Source of the DNA: Flavobacterium sp.
GTDB taxonomy: Bacteria; Bacteroidota; Bacteroidia; Flavobacteriales; Flavobacteriaceae
DNA length: 64,000 nucleotides
Direction of reading: 5' to 3'
Assembly: GCF_027531905.1 (NCBI RefSeq)
Contig: NZ_JAPZSU010000002.1
Span: forward strand, 142,163 to 206,162
Position numbers and translations under genes: made by a program. Below, piece after piece: positions 1 through 10,225 of this stretch. Under the pieces are notes generated by a model, which saw only the letters and a program-made list of their open reading frames with translations, was not told the origin of the DNA and searched no databases. Position 1 is the first letter of the stretch, and every line of letters starts with the position of its first letter.

Positions 1-730
1 ATCCTAGTGATAGTCGTTCTTTAGATAATGAGGAAACAAAATTGGACTTACTGTCGACACTAAAATAATTGGTATGCGGATCAAAATATGTACAGAAAAA
101 AGAATATACTTTTTCAGCAATCGTACTTTTTCGTTTGAGTTGATTATTTATTTTGCACATCTCATTTTGAATACCGATTTCTTTATAGTAGTCGCTGAGG
201 GATTTGAAGTGCGTTTGGATAGAATCTAAATTTTTGCTGCTACCTGCCACTTCAGTTAAAACATCAAAGCGTATTTTTTTTCGCCATATTTTCTCAAAAT
301 TACTTTCTGTCATGTACACAGGAAAGGCTTTTTTATACATTCTGATGGTATCTCGAAAAGAAAAATCGATACTATCTGTTGCTAATTTTTCTAAAAGAAT
401 TTTGTTTCGAAGAAGTCCTTTTTTATAAATGTTTTCAATTGTGGAAATAAATTGACAATCTTCATTTTGTAGTAAATCATCAATTTTTAGGCGATAATTT
501 TTAGCTAAAGAATCGTATTCTGATTTAAAAAAGAGATTACGAGCGGGATCTAAATCATTAATCAAGTTATCAAAAACAAAAACCGATAGACTATCATCTA
601 CCGGTTTAGGTTGTACATGCTCTTTTTGAATAAGTGCATTTATTTTGGAAATAATTTTACAAGCGGCAACATTATTTTGAGCCCATATTTGGCTAGAGAA
701 CACTAAGGCTACCAGTAAAATTTTTCTCAT
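1..730 (-). CDS. Tail-specific (C-terminal processing) protease, N-terminal part, runs off the window
   Basis: Partial gene: 243 codons from the ATG at 730 and then the window edge. Residues 1-17 form a signal peptide ending in ...QIWAQ, so the product is exported. The segment LDPARNLFFKSEY (about 60-72) and DPHTNYFS (217-224) match the N-terminal domain that precedes the PDZ and S41 protease domains in Prc/Tsp-type proteases, which degrade proteins from the C-terminus in the periplasm. The catalytic Ser/Lys part lies outside the window and cannot be checked. The start lies 6 bases after the gcvT stop on the same strand, so the two are probably co-transcribed. Confidence 0.8.
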   Translation of the reverse strand, partial: MRKILLVALVFSSQIWAQNNVAACKIISKINALIQKEHVQPKPVDDSLSVFVFDNLINDLDPARNLFFKSEYDSLAKNYRLKIDDLLQNEDCQFISTIENIYKKGLLRNKILLEKLATDSIDFSFRDTIRMYKKAFPVYMTESNFEKIWRKKIRFDVLTEVAGSSKNLDSIQTHFKSLSDYYKEIGIQNEMCKINNQLKRKSTIAEKVYSFFCTYFDPHTNYFSVDSKSNFVSSLSKERLSLG

Positions 731-736
731 AATCGT

Positions 737-1819
737 TTACTTTTTGTAGAAAGGGAGTTTTACCACTTTGGCAGGAACATCATTCTTTCTAATTCTAATA
801 AAAATTTCGCTATCAACCGCACTATTGGCAGTAGTTACATAGCCAAGACCAATTCCTTTATTCATAGAAGGGGACATGGTTCCAGAAGTTACAATACCGA
901 TTACAGCCCCAGTTGCATCTACGATTTCGTAGTCTTGTCTTGGTACAGCACGTTCTTGCATTTCAAAAGCCACTAATTTTTTGCTTACGCCAGCTTCTTT
1001 TTGTTTTTTTAAGTTTTCTGAATTTGTAAATTCTTTTGTGAATTTAGTAATCCATCCTAAACCAGCTTCTAAAGGTGAAGTTGTATCGTTGATGTCATTT
1101 CCATACAAACAAAATCCCATTTCTAAACGCAAAGTATCTCTTGCTGCCAATCCAATTGGTTTAATGTTGAATGCTGCACCAGCTTCGAAAACTTTGTTCC
1201 AAATACTTTCAACTTGGTCATTTTTGCAATAAATTTCGAAACCTCCAGAACCAGTATATCCTGTTGCGGAGATAATTACATCTTGAAAACCTGCAAATTC
1301 GGCTACTTCAAAGTGATAATAATTAATAGCCGATAAATCAATGGTAGCCAATGATTGCATGGCTGCTACCGCTTTTGGTCCTTGAATAGCTAATAAGGAA
1401 TACTCATCCGAAAGATTTTCCATCACCACCCCTAAATCATTGTGTGAAGAAATCCAACTCCAATCTTTTTCAATGTTTGAAGCATTAACCACCAAAAGGT
1501 ATTTTTCTTCTTCCATTTTGTAAATGATTAAATCATCTACAATTCCACCATCATTATTAGGCAAACAAGAATATTGGGCTCTTCCAATAGTAAGGGTCGA
1601 AGCGTCATTAGAAGTTACTTTTTGGATCAAAGCCAAGGCATTTGGCCCCGAAAGAATAAACTCTCCCATGTGTGAAACGTCAAAAACGCCTACACCGTTA
1701 CGCACGGTTTCGTGTTCTACATTTACTCCTTCATAAAGAATTGGCATATTGTATCCTGCAAATGGTAGCATTTTTGCTCCTAATCCCTCGTGTATGTGCG
1801 TAAGCGCCGTATTTTTCAT
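737..1819 (-). CDS. gcvT: Aminomethyltransferase (glycine cleavage system T protein)
   Basis: 360 residues, the normal length for GcvT. The T protein takes the aminomethyl group from lipoylated H protein and, with tetrahydrofolate, releases ammonia and forms 5,10-methylene-THF. Visible family features are the N-terminal LPFAGYNMP and FDVSHMGE stretches, the [10 protein letters not shown] segment (91-100) holding the conserved catalytic Asp (D96), and the [17 protein letters not shown] signature near residue 230. The gene for the H protein is not in the window and none is adjacent, so the glycine cleavage genes are scattered here. It lies directly upstream of the protease gene on the same strand. 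Confidence 0.95.
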   Translation of the reverse strand: MKNTALTHIHEGLGAKMLPFAGYNMPILYEGVNVEHETVRNGVGVFDVSHMGEFILSGPNALALIQKVTSNDASTLTIGRAQYSCLPNNDGGIVDDLIIYKMEEEKYLLVVNASNIEKDWSWISSHNDLGVVMENLSDEYSLLAIQGPKAVAAMQSLATIDLSAINYYHFEVAEFAGFQDVIISATGYTGSGGFEIYCKNDQVESIWNKVFEAGAAFNIKPIGLAARDTLRLEMGFCLYGNDINDTTSPLEAGLGWITKFTKEFTNSENLKKQKEAGVSKKLVAFEMQERAVPRQDYEIVDATGAVIGIVTSGTMSPSMNKGIGLGYVTTANSAVDSEIFIRIRKNDVPAKVVKLPFYKK

Positions 1820-2228
1820 TGTGTGTTTTTGTATAAAAATTAGTGGCGCTAATTTATTGATTTAATTTTGGGTAACAAAGAATTCATTATCTATATTCAT
1901 TTCTATATTTTTAAAATTATTGTAGTAAAATCAAAAATCATTATGATTTTGAAAAAAATGAATGTAGAATCGTACCTTATTTTGGCAATTGTCTATTCTA
2001 ACCTGTTTTCGTTTTAAGAGAATAGAACGACGGCTAAATCCCAAATGTAAGAAGTAAGAGGCGTATATTGACCAAACTTATATGACCTTAAATGCCTTAA
2101 ATGGTTAAAAAAAACAAGGATAGTTTGTATTAGTATAGACATTATGTAAAAAAGTAAAACCTACACAAGTCAGGGTAGAATCACTTTTTTAAATACGAAT
2201 GCCCTGAACAATTTGCACACTACATTAA
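1820..2228. other. 409-bp intergenic stretch without a gene
   Basis: Between two minus-strand genes. No convincing open frame. The only structure seen is a 38-base copy at 2077-2114 (cttatatgacc...aaatggtt) of the short repeat that forms the tandem array near 51 kb. The part next to 1820 should hold the gcvT promoter, but no clear TAnnTTTG element was found. Confidence 0.5.
2077..2114 (+). repeat. Single degenerate copy of the CTTATATG..ATGCCTT..ATGGTT repeat
   Basis: The sequence runs cttatatg-acctta-aatgcctta-aatggttaaaaa and matches, with a few changes, the start of each unit in the array at 50875-51300 (cttatatg-cccttc-aatgcctt-ctatggtt). It lies in a gene-free gap. Confidence 0.6.
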
Positions 2229-3803
2229 TTAGTACTGTTTGTTTTTTATTCTGCTCATTGCTCTTTCTGTAAGCGCTGTAATGGTTAAACTTGGATTGAC
2301 TCCGATATTTGCAGAGATCATGCTACCATCACAAATAAGCATGTTTTTGTAATTATAAACCTCATTATTTTGATTGATTACGCCTTCATTGGCATCTTTG
2401 CCCATACAGGCTCCTCCCAAAATATGCGCTGTAGTTGGGATTCCGAATAGGGCTTCGGTATTGACAACCATTGCTTTGCCATTGATAATAACTTCTACTT
2501 TTTTTGCCAAAGTTTGAGCGATGGGATTAAAAGCTGTTGGTGCGGGACCTTTGTCAAGTTGCGTTTTCAGAAAACCCCATTTGGAGCGTTGCATTTTTAG
2601 TGTTGATTCAATGCTTTCCATGTACAATAGAATTTGCGTTCTTTTGCTCCAATCATCTACAAAAAAGGTTTTGAGATAGGTTAAGGGTTGCTTTATAACG
2701 GCTAAAACCATTTTTGCTAATCGATTCACCAATGAATGTCCTTGAATCATTGGCGCCATTAATAGCCTCCAAAAGCCTGATCCAGCAGAATATTTTACGG
2801 GTTCTATATGTCGGTTTTCATCTATGTGCACAATTGAGCCAATGGCAATTCCGTCAGAGAAACTAATATCTCGGTCAAAAGTAGTGACTCCAATTAAGCT
2901 TTCAGAGTTGGTTCGAACGCCTTTTCCAAGCGTTTGGGAAAGATGGGGTAACGAAGTCGATTGTAGTTTGAGTAATAATTTTAGTGTTCCTAATACACCT
3001 CCCGAAAAAACGACTCCTTTTGCTGTAATTTTTTCTTTTTTTGGAAAGTACGAAAGCGAGTCTTTGAAGTAGATCTCGTATCCATCAGCGCCATTTTCGC
3101 TTAAAGGAACTACATCATAGACCTCTTTTTCTGCTTTGATGCTACATCCTAATTGTTGTGCTAAATACAAGTAGTTTTTGTCTAAAGTATTTTTGGCATT
3201 GTATCGGCAACCCAGCATACAACCACCACATTGTATACAACCAGTTCTATCAGGTCCTTTTCCGTCAAAGTATGGATCGGACTTTGTTACTCCATGTTTT
3301 CCGAAATAAACGGCTACATCTGTTTTTTCAAATGATTGTGGCTCTCCTAATTCGGAAGCCAATTGTTGCATTACTTTATCGCTTTTACTGTGGTAGGGAT
3401 GTTTTTCGGCACCCAACATTTTTTTAGCCAAAGCATAAAAAGGAGCTAATTCAGTTTCCCAATCACATAATTCATTCCATTGTCCGGTCTTAAAAAAAGG
3501 TGATTTTGGAATGGGTAGTGTATTAGCATAAACCAAAGAACCTCCACCAACGCCAACTCCGCTTAACACGGCAACATGTCTATAAAAAGTGAGTTTTAAA
3601 ATACCATTCCATCCTAATTTAGGTAGCCAAAGCCATTTTTTTAGATTCCAATTGGTTTTAGGGAAATCTTCGGCTTTAGTGAACCATTTTCCTTTTTCTA
3701 TGACAACTACTTTATGTCCTTTTTCAGTCAAACGTAATGCCGAAACAGATCCTCCAAAACCACTGCCAATAATTACATAATCATAATCGAAAGATGTTGC
3801 CAT
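2229..3803 (-). CDS. GMC-family FAD-dependent oxidoreductase with a four-cysteine motif
   Basis: 524 residues. Residues 9-38 form the FAD-binding Rossmann start (IIGSGFGGSVSA), and 81-94 hold the second GMC signature region (GVGVGGGSLVYAN). Near the C-terminus His460 and Asn503 (HILGGACMG and GVNPSLT) are at the positions of the GMC catalytic pair. Cys189, 192, 195 and 199 (CxxCxxCxxxC) form a cluster found in the cholesterol-oxidase-like branch; it may bind a metal or Fe-S centre, which is an inference. GMC enzymes oxidise alcohols, sugars or sterols. The gene ends the run TetR-alkB-GMC on the minus strand, so oxidation of the alcohol made by the AlkB-type enzyme is a reasonable guess. No signal peptide, so likely cytoplasmic. 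Confidence 0.85.
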   Translation of the reverse strand: MATSFDYDYVIIGSGFGGSVSALRLTEKGHKVVVIEKGKWFTKAEDFPKTNWNLKKWLWLPKLGWNGILKLTFYRHVAVLSGVGVGGGSLVYANTLPIPKSPFFKTGQWNELCDWETELAPFYALAKKMLGAEKHPYHSKSDKVMQQLASELGEPQSFEKTDVAVYFGKHGVTKSDPYFDGKGPDRTGCIQCGGCMLGCRYNAKNTLDKNYLYLAQQLGCSIKAEKEVYDVVPLSENGADGYEIYFKDSLSYFPKKEKITAKGVVFSGGVLGTLKLLLKLQSTSLPHLSQTLGKGVRTNSESLIGVTTFDRDISFSDGIAIGSIVHIDENRHIEPVKYSAGSGFWRLLMAPMIQGHSLVNRLAKMVLAVIKQPLTYLKTFFVDDWSKRTQILLYMESIESTLKMQRSKWGFLKTQLDKGPAPTAFNPIAQTLAKKVEVIINGKAMVVNTEALFGIPTTAHILGGACMGKDANEGVINQNNEVYNYKNMLICDGSMISANIGVNPSLTITALTERAMSRIKNKQY

Positions 3804-3821
3804 GCTGCTGTTTTAGTAAAT

Positions 3822-4871
3822 TTATTCTGTACGTATAGTAAACTTTTGAAGTTGATCATGCATAATGTAAAACCATAAAGGCGGAACAAAGGATAAGAGC
3901 ATCATACCTGGATATCCCGTGGGCATTTGCGGACTTTCTTCGTGATGTCTTAATAATTGGTATTTTCTGCTGGCAATGTAATGATGATCCGAATGTCTCG
4001 AGAGTTCCAAAAGTAATAAACGCCCAATAGGATGATTGGAATTCCAAGAATGAATGGGTAAGGTCCGTTCGTAGCGTTCTCCTTTTTTGTTTCTTCTTAA
4101 TCCATAATGTTCAATATAATTCACGGTTTCCAATAGCAAAATCCCAATAAATGCTCCTGCCAAAAAGTAGACCATTGTACTTAAACCAAAGATTCCAAAA
4201 ATCAAAAGCAATAGCAATAGTTGCACGATTTGAAATCCTAGCATTTGGTTTTGGCTGCTCCAGAATGATTTTTTTACAATTTTCAACCGATTCGCTTCTA
4301 ATCGCCAAGCCGAGAGCCATCCTTTAAAAATAGAACGAATATAAAAAGCATAAACCGTTTCGCCAAGTTTACTTGAGGCTGGATCTTCGTTGGTTGCCAC
4401 ATTTTGATGATGCCCTCTATTGTGTTCGATATAAAAATGCATGTAGAGCGAAGTGAGTAAAAGCATTTTACTCATCGTACGCTCTTTATTGGTATTCCTG
4501 TGTCCCAATTCATGCGCCGCGTTAATTCCTAAAACGCCGCAGGCAATACCATAAGCTGTGGTCCAACCGATCTTTGTTGCAGTATCATAATTGTCGGAGG
4601 ACACTTGGAATAGAAAGAAAATTAAAATACCATATTGCAAAGGAACCAGTCCATAAAGCACCCAATCATATAAAGAATCCTTGGCGGCAATTTCCTCTTC
4701 AATTTTACTCAGATTATAGTCGTTTTTATTGGTGAATAATTCGAAAAGCGGAATTATCATAAAAATGAAAAAAAGAGCAAAATAGGACCAATAATTCGTT
4801 TTTAGTAGCGAAAAAATCACAACTAAGGGGGTAATGTAAACCGTTAGGTATTTCCATTTTATTATTTTCAT
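3822..4871 (-). CDS. alkB: Alkane 1-monooxygenase / AlkB-type integral membrane di-iron hydroxylase
   Basis: About 349 residues from the ATG at 4871; an upstream ATG at 4913 would add 14 residues of non-hydrophobic sequence. All family histidine boxes are visible: HELGHR (about 120-125), EHNRGHH (149-155), NYIEHYG (251-257) and LSRHSDHH followed by YQLLRH (from about 290). Several hydrophobic segments span the membrane. AlkB enzymes use O2 and electrons from rubredoxin to hydroxylate medium-chain alkanes at the terminal carbon. No rubredoxin or rubredoxin reductase gene is nearby. It lies 18 bases upstream of the GMC oxidoreductase and downstream of a TetR regulator, probably one operon or regulon. 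The real substrate could be another aliphatic compound. Confidence 0.85.
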   Translation of the reverse strand: MKIIKWKYLTVYITPLVVIFSLLKTNYWSYFALFFIFMIIPLFELFTNKNDYNLSKIEEEIAAKDSLYDWVLYGLVPLQYGILIFFLFQVSSDNYDTATKIGWTTAYGIACGVLGINAAHELGHRNTNKERTMSKMLLLTSLYMHFYIEHNRGHHQNVATNEDPASSKLGETVYAFYIRSIFKGWLSAWRLEANRLKIVKKSFWSSQNQMLGFQIVQLLLLLLIFGIFGLSTMVYFLAGAFIGILLLETVNYIEHYGLRRNKKGERYERTLPIHSWNSNHPIGRLLLLELSRHSDHHYIASRKYQLLRHHEESPQMPTGYPGMMLLSFVPPLWFYIMHDQLQKFTIRTE

Positions 4872-4988
4872 ACTTAGTACAATTGATTTAGAAGTTTTAA
4901 ATTGAATTAACATATTTACTTCAAAGTGTTGTACAAATATGACCCAATAAATAGCATTTTTTTAGACGCTACCGTTTATTTTTTGATT

Positions 4989-5534
4989 TTAATTTGAAAT
5001 TTCCATAGCCACTACCATTTTTTTGATTTCATCAAAATAGCTGACTAGCCATTCGTAGGTAAGATTGGTATCGGTAACTTGAAGATAAAAATTCTCGATG
5101 GTTAAGTTTAAAATGATTTTTGCTAAGTTTTTCTTAGTATTCAATCCCAAGGCTGCGGTCCAAATCGGTAATAAAGCTTCCTCAACGGGTCGGTTCGCTT
5201 CAAGAAAACATTTTTTGAAAACCGGATTATCTCTATGAATACGCAAATGTCGATTGAAAAGAATGTCAGTTTTTACCTTTATTAGCAAATGAATCAAATC
5301 AGGATCAATCGCTTTGCAGCTCATAGCTTCCTCAGCTATTGCTTTAGATTGTTTAAGGTGGTAGGCTAATAATTGATCGGTAAAAACTTCAATATCGGCA
5401 AAATGATGGTAAAAAGAGGATTTATTTTTGGCTACTTTTCTAGCCAATAATTCGATTTTTAACCCTTTGGGGCCATCATTAGCAAACAAATCGTAGCCTA
5501 TTTTTATCCAAGGATCCTTAATTGTTTCTTTCAT
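4989..5534 (-). CDS. TetR/AcrR family transcriptional regulator
   Basis: 181 residues. The N-terminal 60 residues contain a TetR-type helix-turn-helix (GPKGLKIELLARKVAKNKSS, then FYHHFAD, about 19-46). The rest is a helical, poorly conserved ligand-binding domain. It lies directly upstream of alkB on the same strand with a 75-118 base gap, depending on the alkB start. It is therefore the natural candidate regulator of the alkB/GMC pair, probably a repressor released by a hydrophobic ligand; the ligand is unknown. Confidence 0.8.
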   Translation of the reverse strand: MKETIKDPWIKIGYDLFANDGPKGLKIELLARKVAKNKSSFYHHFADIEVFTDQLLAYHLKQSKAIAEEAMSCKAIDPDLIHLLIKVKTDILFNRHLRIHRDNPVFKKCFLEANRPVEEALLPIWTAALGLNTKKNLAKIILNLTIENFYLQVTDTNLTYEWLVSYFDEIKKMVVAMEISN

Positions 5535-5746
5535 TATAAAAAATTAAAATACAATTGATGAAGTAATTATAATTGCATTAAGTAAAGTAAATATAGACCA
5601 TCGATCTCTACTGCAAAACGCTTTGTTAAATAACGTCTTTCTCTTTTAATAACATACTTCTTTTTCTATTTTTTAAATAATGAAAAAATAAAAATTCACT
5701 TTGTAAAGTATCGATTAAGTCTAAATTTCAGAAAAGAATAAGGTCG

Positions 5747-6259
5747 CTAGGAAGTGATTTTTTTCTCTAATACCATAAAATCCAATGGTGCCGAAGTAAG
5801 GGCTTTATCTCCTTCACCAAAAGGAAAAGGTTCGCGCAATCCTGTATCTTCATAACCGTTTCGAAAATACCAAGCCAGCAATTCTTTTCGAATTCCTATT
5901 ACAGTCATTTGAATTCTTGAAAGTTCAAGTTGTTGAGCGAGTTGTTCAGCAGCTTGAAGGAGTTGTTTACCAATACCACCATTTTGTAATTCGGGAGATA
6001 CTGTTAGCATTCCCAAATACAACACTTCTTTTTTTGCAATTAGTAAGACGCTTCCAATGATTTTTTCGTTTTGTGTAAACTTTAAGATATAGTGATTTGA
6101 CGATGTAATAATTGTCTTTAACTCTTCTTCTGTCGTGCGTGTTCCTTCAAGCAAATCTGCTTCGGTGGTCCATCCTTTTTTGGAAGTTTCTCCACGATAG
6201 GCTGAGTTAACTAATATCGATAGTTCAGCAGCATCTGCTATGGTAGCTTGAGTAATCAT
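5747..6259 (-). CDS. GNAT family N-acetyltransferase
   Basis: 170 residues. The central stretch LYLGMLTVSPELQNGGIGKQ (about 80-99) is the GNAT motif A that binds the pyrophosphate of acetyl-CoA (Q-x-x-G-x-G-like). It is followed by LLQAAEQLA and, near the C-terminus, AWYFRNGYEDTG, the usual motif B region. GNAT enzymes transfer acetyl groups to amines or protein N-termini. The substrate cannot be told from sequence. Lies 26 bases downstream of the repeat-peptide lipoprotein gene on the same strand. Confidence 0.8.
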   Translation of the reverse strand: MITQATIADAAELSILVNSAYRGETSKKGWTTEADLLEGTRTTEEELKTIITSSNHYILKFTQNEKIIGSVLLIAKKEVLYLGMLTVSPELQNGGIGKQLLQAAEQLAQQLELSRIQMTVIGIRKELLAWYFRNGYEDTGLREPFPFGEGDKALTSAPLDFMVLEKKITS

Positions 6260-6285
6260 GAGTTATAAATAAAATGGTTTTTGTA

Positions 6286-6828
6286 TTATTCTTTGGGTAA
6301 AGGCGCGCCAACGGCAATGTCACAACGGTGTTTTGGCTGTCCATGCGGTGGATTCATACCTTCTGCTGTCGGGGTTGCTTCGGGAGTAGTGGCCAAAAGT
6401 GGCGGAACAGCATTTGTAGCACTAGTGACGGTAGGAGTAGAGACAATTGTTGTTTTTTGCGCCGGTGCAGTTTTTGCTGCTGGTGAATTAAGTGGTGCGC
6501 CCACTGGAATATCACATCTATGTTTAGGTTGTCCGTGTGGTGGATTTATCCCAGGAGGAGTGACTATTTTGGTTGTTGTAGCAACCGCATTTGGATTCTT
6601 CACCATAGTGTATTTGTACTGATACATAACACTTTCCTTTTTTTCTTCTTTACCGACATAAGCGGAATTATTTGAGGCTGTCGGTGGAGCAGCAGTCGCA
6701 GGAGCGGTAGCCATTTGTGTAAAAGGAACTACATTGGTTCTTTCGTTGGTTGAGGCAGTTTCTTCTTCTTTTTTACATGAAAAAAGAAGCAAAGAAGACA
6801 ACAGTAATAGAGAAAAAGACGCTTTCAT
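6286..6828 (-). CDS. Lipoprotein with two copies of an NPPHGQPKHRCDI peptide
   Basis: 180 residues. A lipoprotein signal peptide ends at Cys18 (LLLFSCKKEEE). The rest is low-complexity and rich in Ala, Thr and Pro, apart from two nearly identical 21-residue blocks at 93-113 and 157-177: G-(I/M)-NPPHGQPKHRCDI-(P/A)-VGAPL. Each block has two His and one Cys, so metal or haem binding is conceivable but unproven. I recall similar NPPHGQPxHRCDIxVGAPL blocks at the ends of other flavobacterial lipoproteins; I know of no assigned function. Likely tethered in the periplasm or outer membrane. Confidence 0.75.
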   Translation of the reverse strand: MKASFSLLLLSSLLLFSCKKEEETASTNERTNVVPFTQMATAPATAAPPTASNNSAYVGKEEKKESVMYQYKYTMVKNPNAVATTTKIVTPPGINPPHGQPKHRCDIPVGAPLNSPAAKTAPAQKTTIVSTPTVTSATNAVPPLLATTPEATPTAEGMNPPHGQPKHRCDIAVGAPLPKE

Positions 6829-6984
6829 GATAGTATCGTTTTAGAAAGTTCAAATATAGTTTTTTTAGGAATTCACTGTTACCTTAAGTTTAAATTTAAA
6901 AGATAGCAAAAAATGATTTTTAGTAAGAATGCAATTGTTAGCCAAACAATGTCTATTTTTGAAACAACACAATATAGCACTCGT

Positions 6985-9900
6985 ATGAATAAACAACTTC
7001 TTTTAGGAATTCTTTTCCTAGTTTTAAGCACGGCTGTATCGGCGCAAAAAGGCAAAACTGCAGTTGCAACCGATTTAAACGCTCATTTTAAAGCAGCCAA
7101 ATGGCGTTCTATTGGTCCCTTTCGTGGTGGACGATCCGTTACGGCTACTGGAGTTACATCAGATCCATCGACCTATTATATGGGGACTACAGGAGGTGGT
7201 TTATGGAAAACACAAGACATGGGAGTAAGTTGGTCTCCTATTTCGGATAGTTTTTTTAAAACGACTTCGGTGGGCGCTATTAGTGTAGCCGAAAGTGATC
7301 CTAATGTGATTTATGTGGGAATGGGCGAACACGCTGTAAGAGGCGTAATGACCCATCATGGTGATGGAATGTACAAGAGTACTGATGCAGGGAAAACATG
7401 GAAAAAGATAGGATTAGAGGCTACACAGCATATTGCCCGTATTTGTATTGATCCTAAAAATCCAGATATTGTTTATGTAGCGGCTCAAGGGGCACTTTAC
7501 GGTAAATCTTCTGAGAGAGGAGTTTATAAAACAACAGATGGCGGAAACACTTGGCAAAAAGTATTGTTTAAAAACGATCAAACGGGTGCTGTTGAACTTT
7601 CTATGGATGCCACTAATTCAAGAATTTTATATGCTGCCCTTTGGGAACACGGAAGAAAGCCTTGGCAAGTAATAAGTGGGGGAGCAGGTAGTGGTCTCTA
7701 TAAGTCAGTCGATAGTGGACTTACTTGGACTCCTTTAAAAGAGGGGCTTCCTACGGCAATGGGAAAAATGGCAATAGCAGTAGCTCCTTCCAATCCCGAA
7801 AAAGTATACGCGCTAATTGAAAGCGATTGGGAAAAAGAAGCTGGTGGATTGTATGTTTCTAATGATGCGGGGAAATCTTGGTCTCAGGTGACTACAGATC
7901 ATCGATTGATCCAACGAGCTTGGTATTATATCGAGTTGTTTATCGATCCGAATAACGAAAATACAATCTACGTAATGAGTGCTCCAGCGATGCGCTCCAC
8001 TGATGGTGGAAAAACTTGGGAAGACATTTCCAAAACACATGGAGACTATCACAACTTATGGATCAATCCTAAAAACTCCAATAATATGATTATTGCTGAT
8101 GATGGAGGAGCTGCGATTAGTTTCAACAAAGGCAAGTCATGGAGTAGTCAAAACATCTATGCCACAGGTCAGTTTTACCGAATAGCGGTAGACAACCAAT
8201 TTCCATACAATATTTACGGAGGACAACAAGATAATACCTCGGTTAAAATCGCCAGCAGAAACCTAAATGGCTATGGCATATCCGAAAAAGAATGGACTGC
8301 TTCGGCTGGAGGCGAAAGTGCGTTCTTAGCTTTTGACCCCGCCAATCCTAGGTTTGTTTTGGGTGGAAGTTATCAAGGAACCATCGAAGTATTGGATACG
8401 CAAACCAAAACCAGTACCAACGTTATGGCAGCGCCAATTTTGTATTTAGGACGCGATGCCAAAGACATGAAATACCGTTTCAACTGGAATGCGCCTATTA
8501 TTAGAAGTAGGCATGAACCCAATACTTTTTATCACGGCTCTCAATTGCTTTTAAAAACCGAAAATTTAGGTCAAAGTTGGACAGAAGTTTCTCCTGATTT
8601 GACCCGAAACGAGAAAAGCAAACAAGGAAAACCAGGAGTCCCTTTTACTAATGAAGCCGTTGGAGCTGAAAACTACGGAACCCTAAGTTATATTCAAGAA
8701 TCCGCTCTAGAAAAAGGAGTAATATATACCGGTAGTGATGATGGTTTGGTACATGTAACTAGAGATGGAGGTAAAACTTGGCAGAATGTAACTCCAGCTA
8801 ATTTGGCAGAATGCCTAATCAACGCCATTGAAGTGTCTCCTTTTGATAAGGCGACTGCTTATGTGGCAACGACACGATACAAGTTCAACGACCACGCACC
8901 AGGATTATACAAAACCACAGACTATGGTAAAACGTGGAAAAAAAGCAACGAAGGAATTCCAGCGAACGCTTTTACCCGCGTTGTTCGCGAAGATGACACC
9001 GTAAAAGACCTATTGTATGCCGGAACCGAATTAGGGGTATTTGTTTCTTTTGATGGCGGACTGCATTGGCAATCTTTTCAAGGGAATTTACCGCTAACAC
9101 CTATCACTGATTTGAAAGTACATCAAAACAATTTGATTGCATCAACTTCTGGAAGAGGGTTTTGGATTTTAGACGATTTAAATCTCATCCGTGAATTTGC
9201 GAAAGATAATACATCAGGGAATACCCAAAATGACACTTTCAAAATTTTTACTCCTAATCCAACCTATTTAACCAATAGCGGAAGCGAATTGGATCAAACC
9301 GATGCCGAGTTTACTGGTATGGGAACTACACGAGGTGTAAATCCAGCTTCTGGAGTAGTGCTGTATTATCAATTACCAGAATTGAAAGAAACGGATGAAG
9401 TCAAAATTCTAATCAAGGATAAAGCTGGAAATACGATTCGAACTTTCAGTTCAAAAGCGGATACTGAATTCAAATCCTATGATGGTGGTCCAAAAGCGGA
9501 TGCTGTACTGTCTAAAAATAAAGGCCTTAACCGATTCGTTTGGGACTTGCGATATGCGGCATTACTTGGGAATCCAAATGTATATATTGAAGGAAGTTAT
9601 GAAGGACATAAAGTTGGTCCTGGTGAGTATACGATTGCAATCAAAACGCCAACGCAAGAATTGACCACTCAAGCGAAAGTGTTGGCCAATCCTTTGTTTG
9701 AAGCCACAGACCAAGCGTATCAAGAATACCACGCGATTAAATTCGAGATGGAACAGGCTTTCAATGAAATGCAAACCTTAATTAATACGTTATACTCGAA
9801 ACAACAGCAATTAACAACATTAACCACACAATTGGCCACACATCCCGAACAAGCTACAACACTAGCAGAAGGAAAAAAAGTGCTACAGAAAATGAAAGCT

Positions 9901-10170
9901 TGGGACGAATTGATGGTGCAAAGAAAATCAAAGGCTTATGATGACGTAGAAAACTTCCCCAATAAGTTCAATGCCGATTTCTTATACCTAATCAATCAAT
10001 CCGAAAGCGTTGTTCCAAAAGTGACGCAACCCGTAAAGGACTTGTGGAAGGAATACCAAACCAAATGGCAACAATTAAAAACCGAAGGCAATCAAATCCT
10101 CAATCAAGAATTGCCTGCTTTCAACAAAAAATTATGGGAAGCTGGCGTAGGAGGAATTTGGACCAAATAA
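6985..10170 (+). CDS. Secreted BNR/Asp-box beta-propeller protein (sortilin/glycosyl-hydrolase-like)
   Basis: 1061 residues from the ATG at 6985, chosen because a clean signal peptide follows ([21 protein letters not shown]); an in-frame ATG at 6913 would put 24 non-hydrophobic residues before it. The mature protein begins with [13 protein letters not shown] and carries many Asp-box repeats of the S-x-D-x-G-x-T-W type (such as [32 protein letters not shown]), which build one or two beta-propellers (residues 40-750). The last 250 residues are an alpha-helical and beta-sandwich tail. Proteins of this type are common in Bacteroidetes, often labelled glycosyl hydrolase or VPS10/sortilin-like; neither activity is shown. 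A strong terminator follows at 10191. Confidence 0.85.
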   Translation: MNKQLLLGILFLVLSTAVSAQKGKTAVATDLNAHFKAAKWRSIGPFRGGRSVTATGVTSDPSTYYMGTTGGGLWKTQDMGVSWSPISDSFFKTTSVGAISVAESDPNVIYVGMGEHAVRGVMTHHGDGMYKSTDAGKTWKKIGLEATQHIARICIDPKNPDIVYVAAQGALYGKSSERGVYKTTDGGNTWQKVLFKNDQTGAVELSMDATNSRILYAALWEHGRKPWQVISGGAGSGLYKSVDSGLTWTPLKEGLPTAMGKMAIAVAPSNPEKVYALIESDWEKEAGGLYVSNDAGKSWSQVTTDHRLIQRAWYYIELFIDPNNENTIYVMSAPAMRSTDGGKTWEDISKTHGDYHNLWINPKNSNNMIIADDGGAAISFNKGKSWSSQNIYATGQFYRIAVDNQFPYNIYGGQQDNTSVKIASRNLNGYGISEKEWTASAGGESAFLAFDPANPRFVLGGSYQGTIEVLDTQTKTSTNVMAAPILYLGRDAKDMKYRFNWNAPIIRSRHEPNTFYHGSQLLLKTENLGQSWTEVSPDLTRNEKSKQGKPGVPFTNEAVGAENYGTLSYIQESALEKGVIYTGSDDGLVHVTRDGGKTWQNVTPANLAECLINAIEVSPFDKATAYVATTRYKFNDHAPGLYKTTDYGKTWKKSNEGIPANAFTRVVREDDTVKDLLYAGTELGVFVSFDGGLHWQSFQGNLPLTPITDLKVHQNNLIASTSGRGFWILDDLNLIREFAKDNTSGNTQNDTFKIFTPNPTYLTNSGSELDQTDAEFTGMGTTRGVNPASGVVLYYQLPELKETDEVKILIKDKAGNTIRTFSSKADTEFKSYDGGPKADAVLSKNKGLNRFVWDLRYAALLGNPNVYIEGSYEGHKVGPGEYTIAIKTPTQELTTQAKVLANPLFEATDQAYQEYHAIKFEMEQAFNEMQTLINTLYSKQQQLTTLTTQLATHPEQATTLAEGKKVLQKMKAWDELMVQRKSKAYDDVENFPNKFNADFLYLINQSESVVPKVTQPVKDLWKEYQTKWQQLKTEGNQILNQELPAFNKKLWEAGVGGIWTK

Positions 10171-10190
10171 GATAAATGACTTTGAGCTTA

Positions 10191-10225
10191 AGGCAGTGAA
10201 TGGATTCCGTTCACTGCCTTTTTTT
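10191..10225 (+). terminator. Rho-independent terminator after the BNR gene
   Basis: A perfect 10-bp stem, aggcagtgaa (10191-10200) with ttcactgcct (10210-10219), has a 9-base loop and a T-run at 10219-10225. The convergent DinB gene ends at 10224, so the hairpin sits between two converging genes. Confidence 0.85.

Noticed and set aside
204..428. A 74-codon plus-strand open frame
   Set aside because: It lies opposite the protease gene, whose minus-strand translation has a signal peptide and the family's DPHTNY motif.
6281..6622. A 113-codon plus-strand open frame rich in Gly, Ala and Val
   Set aside because: It is the antisense of the repeat-peptide lipoprotein, whose signal peptide, lipobox and repeats make that strand the coding one.
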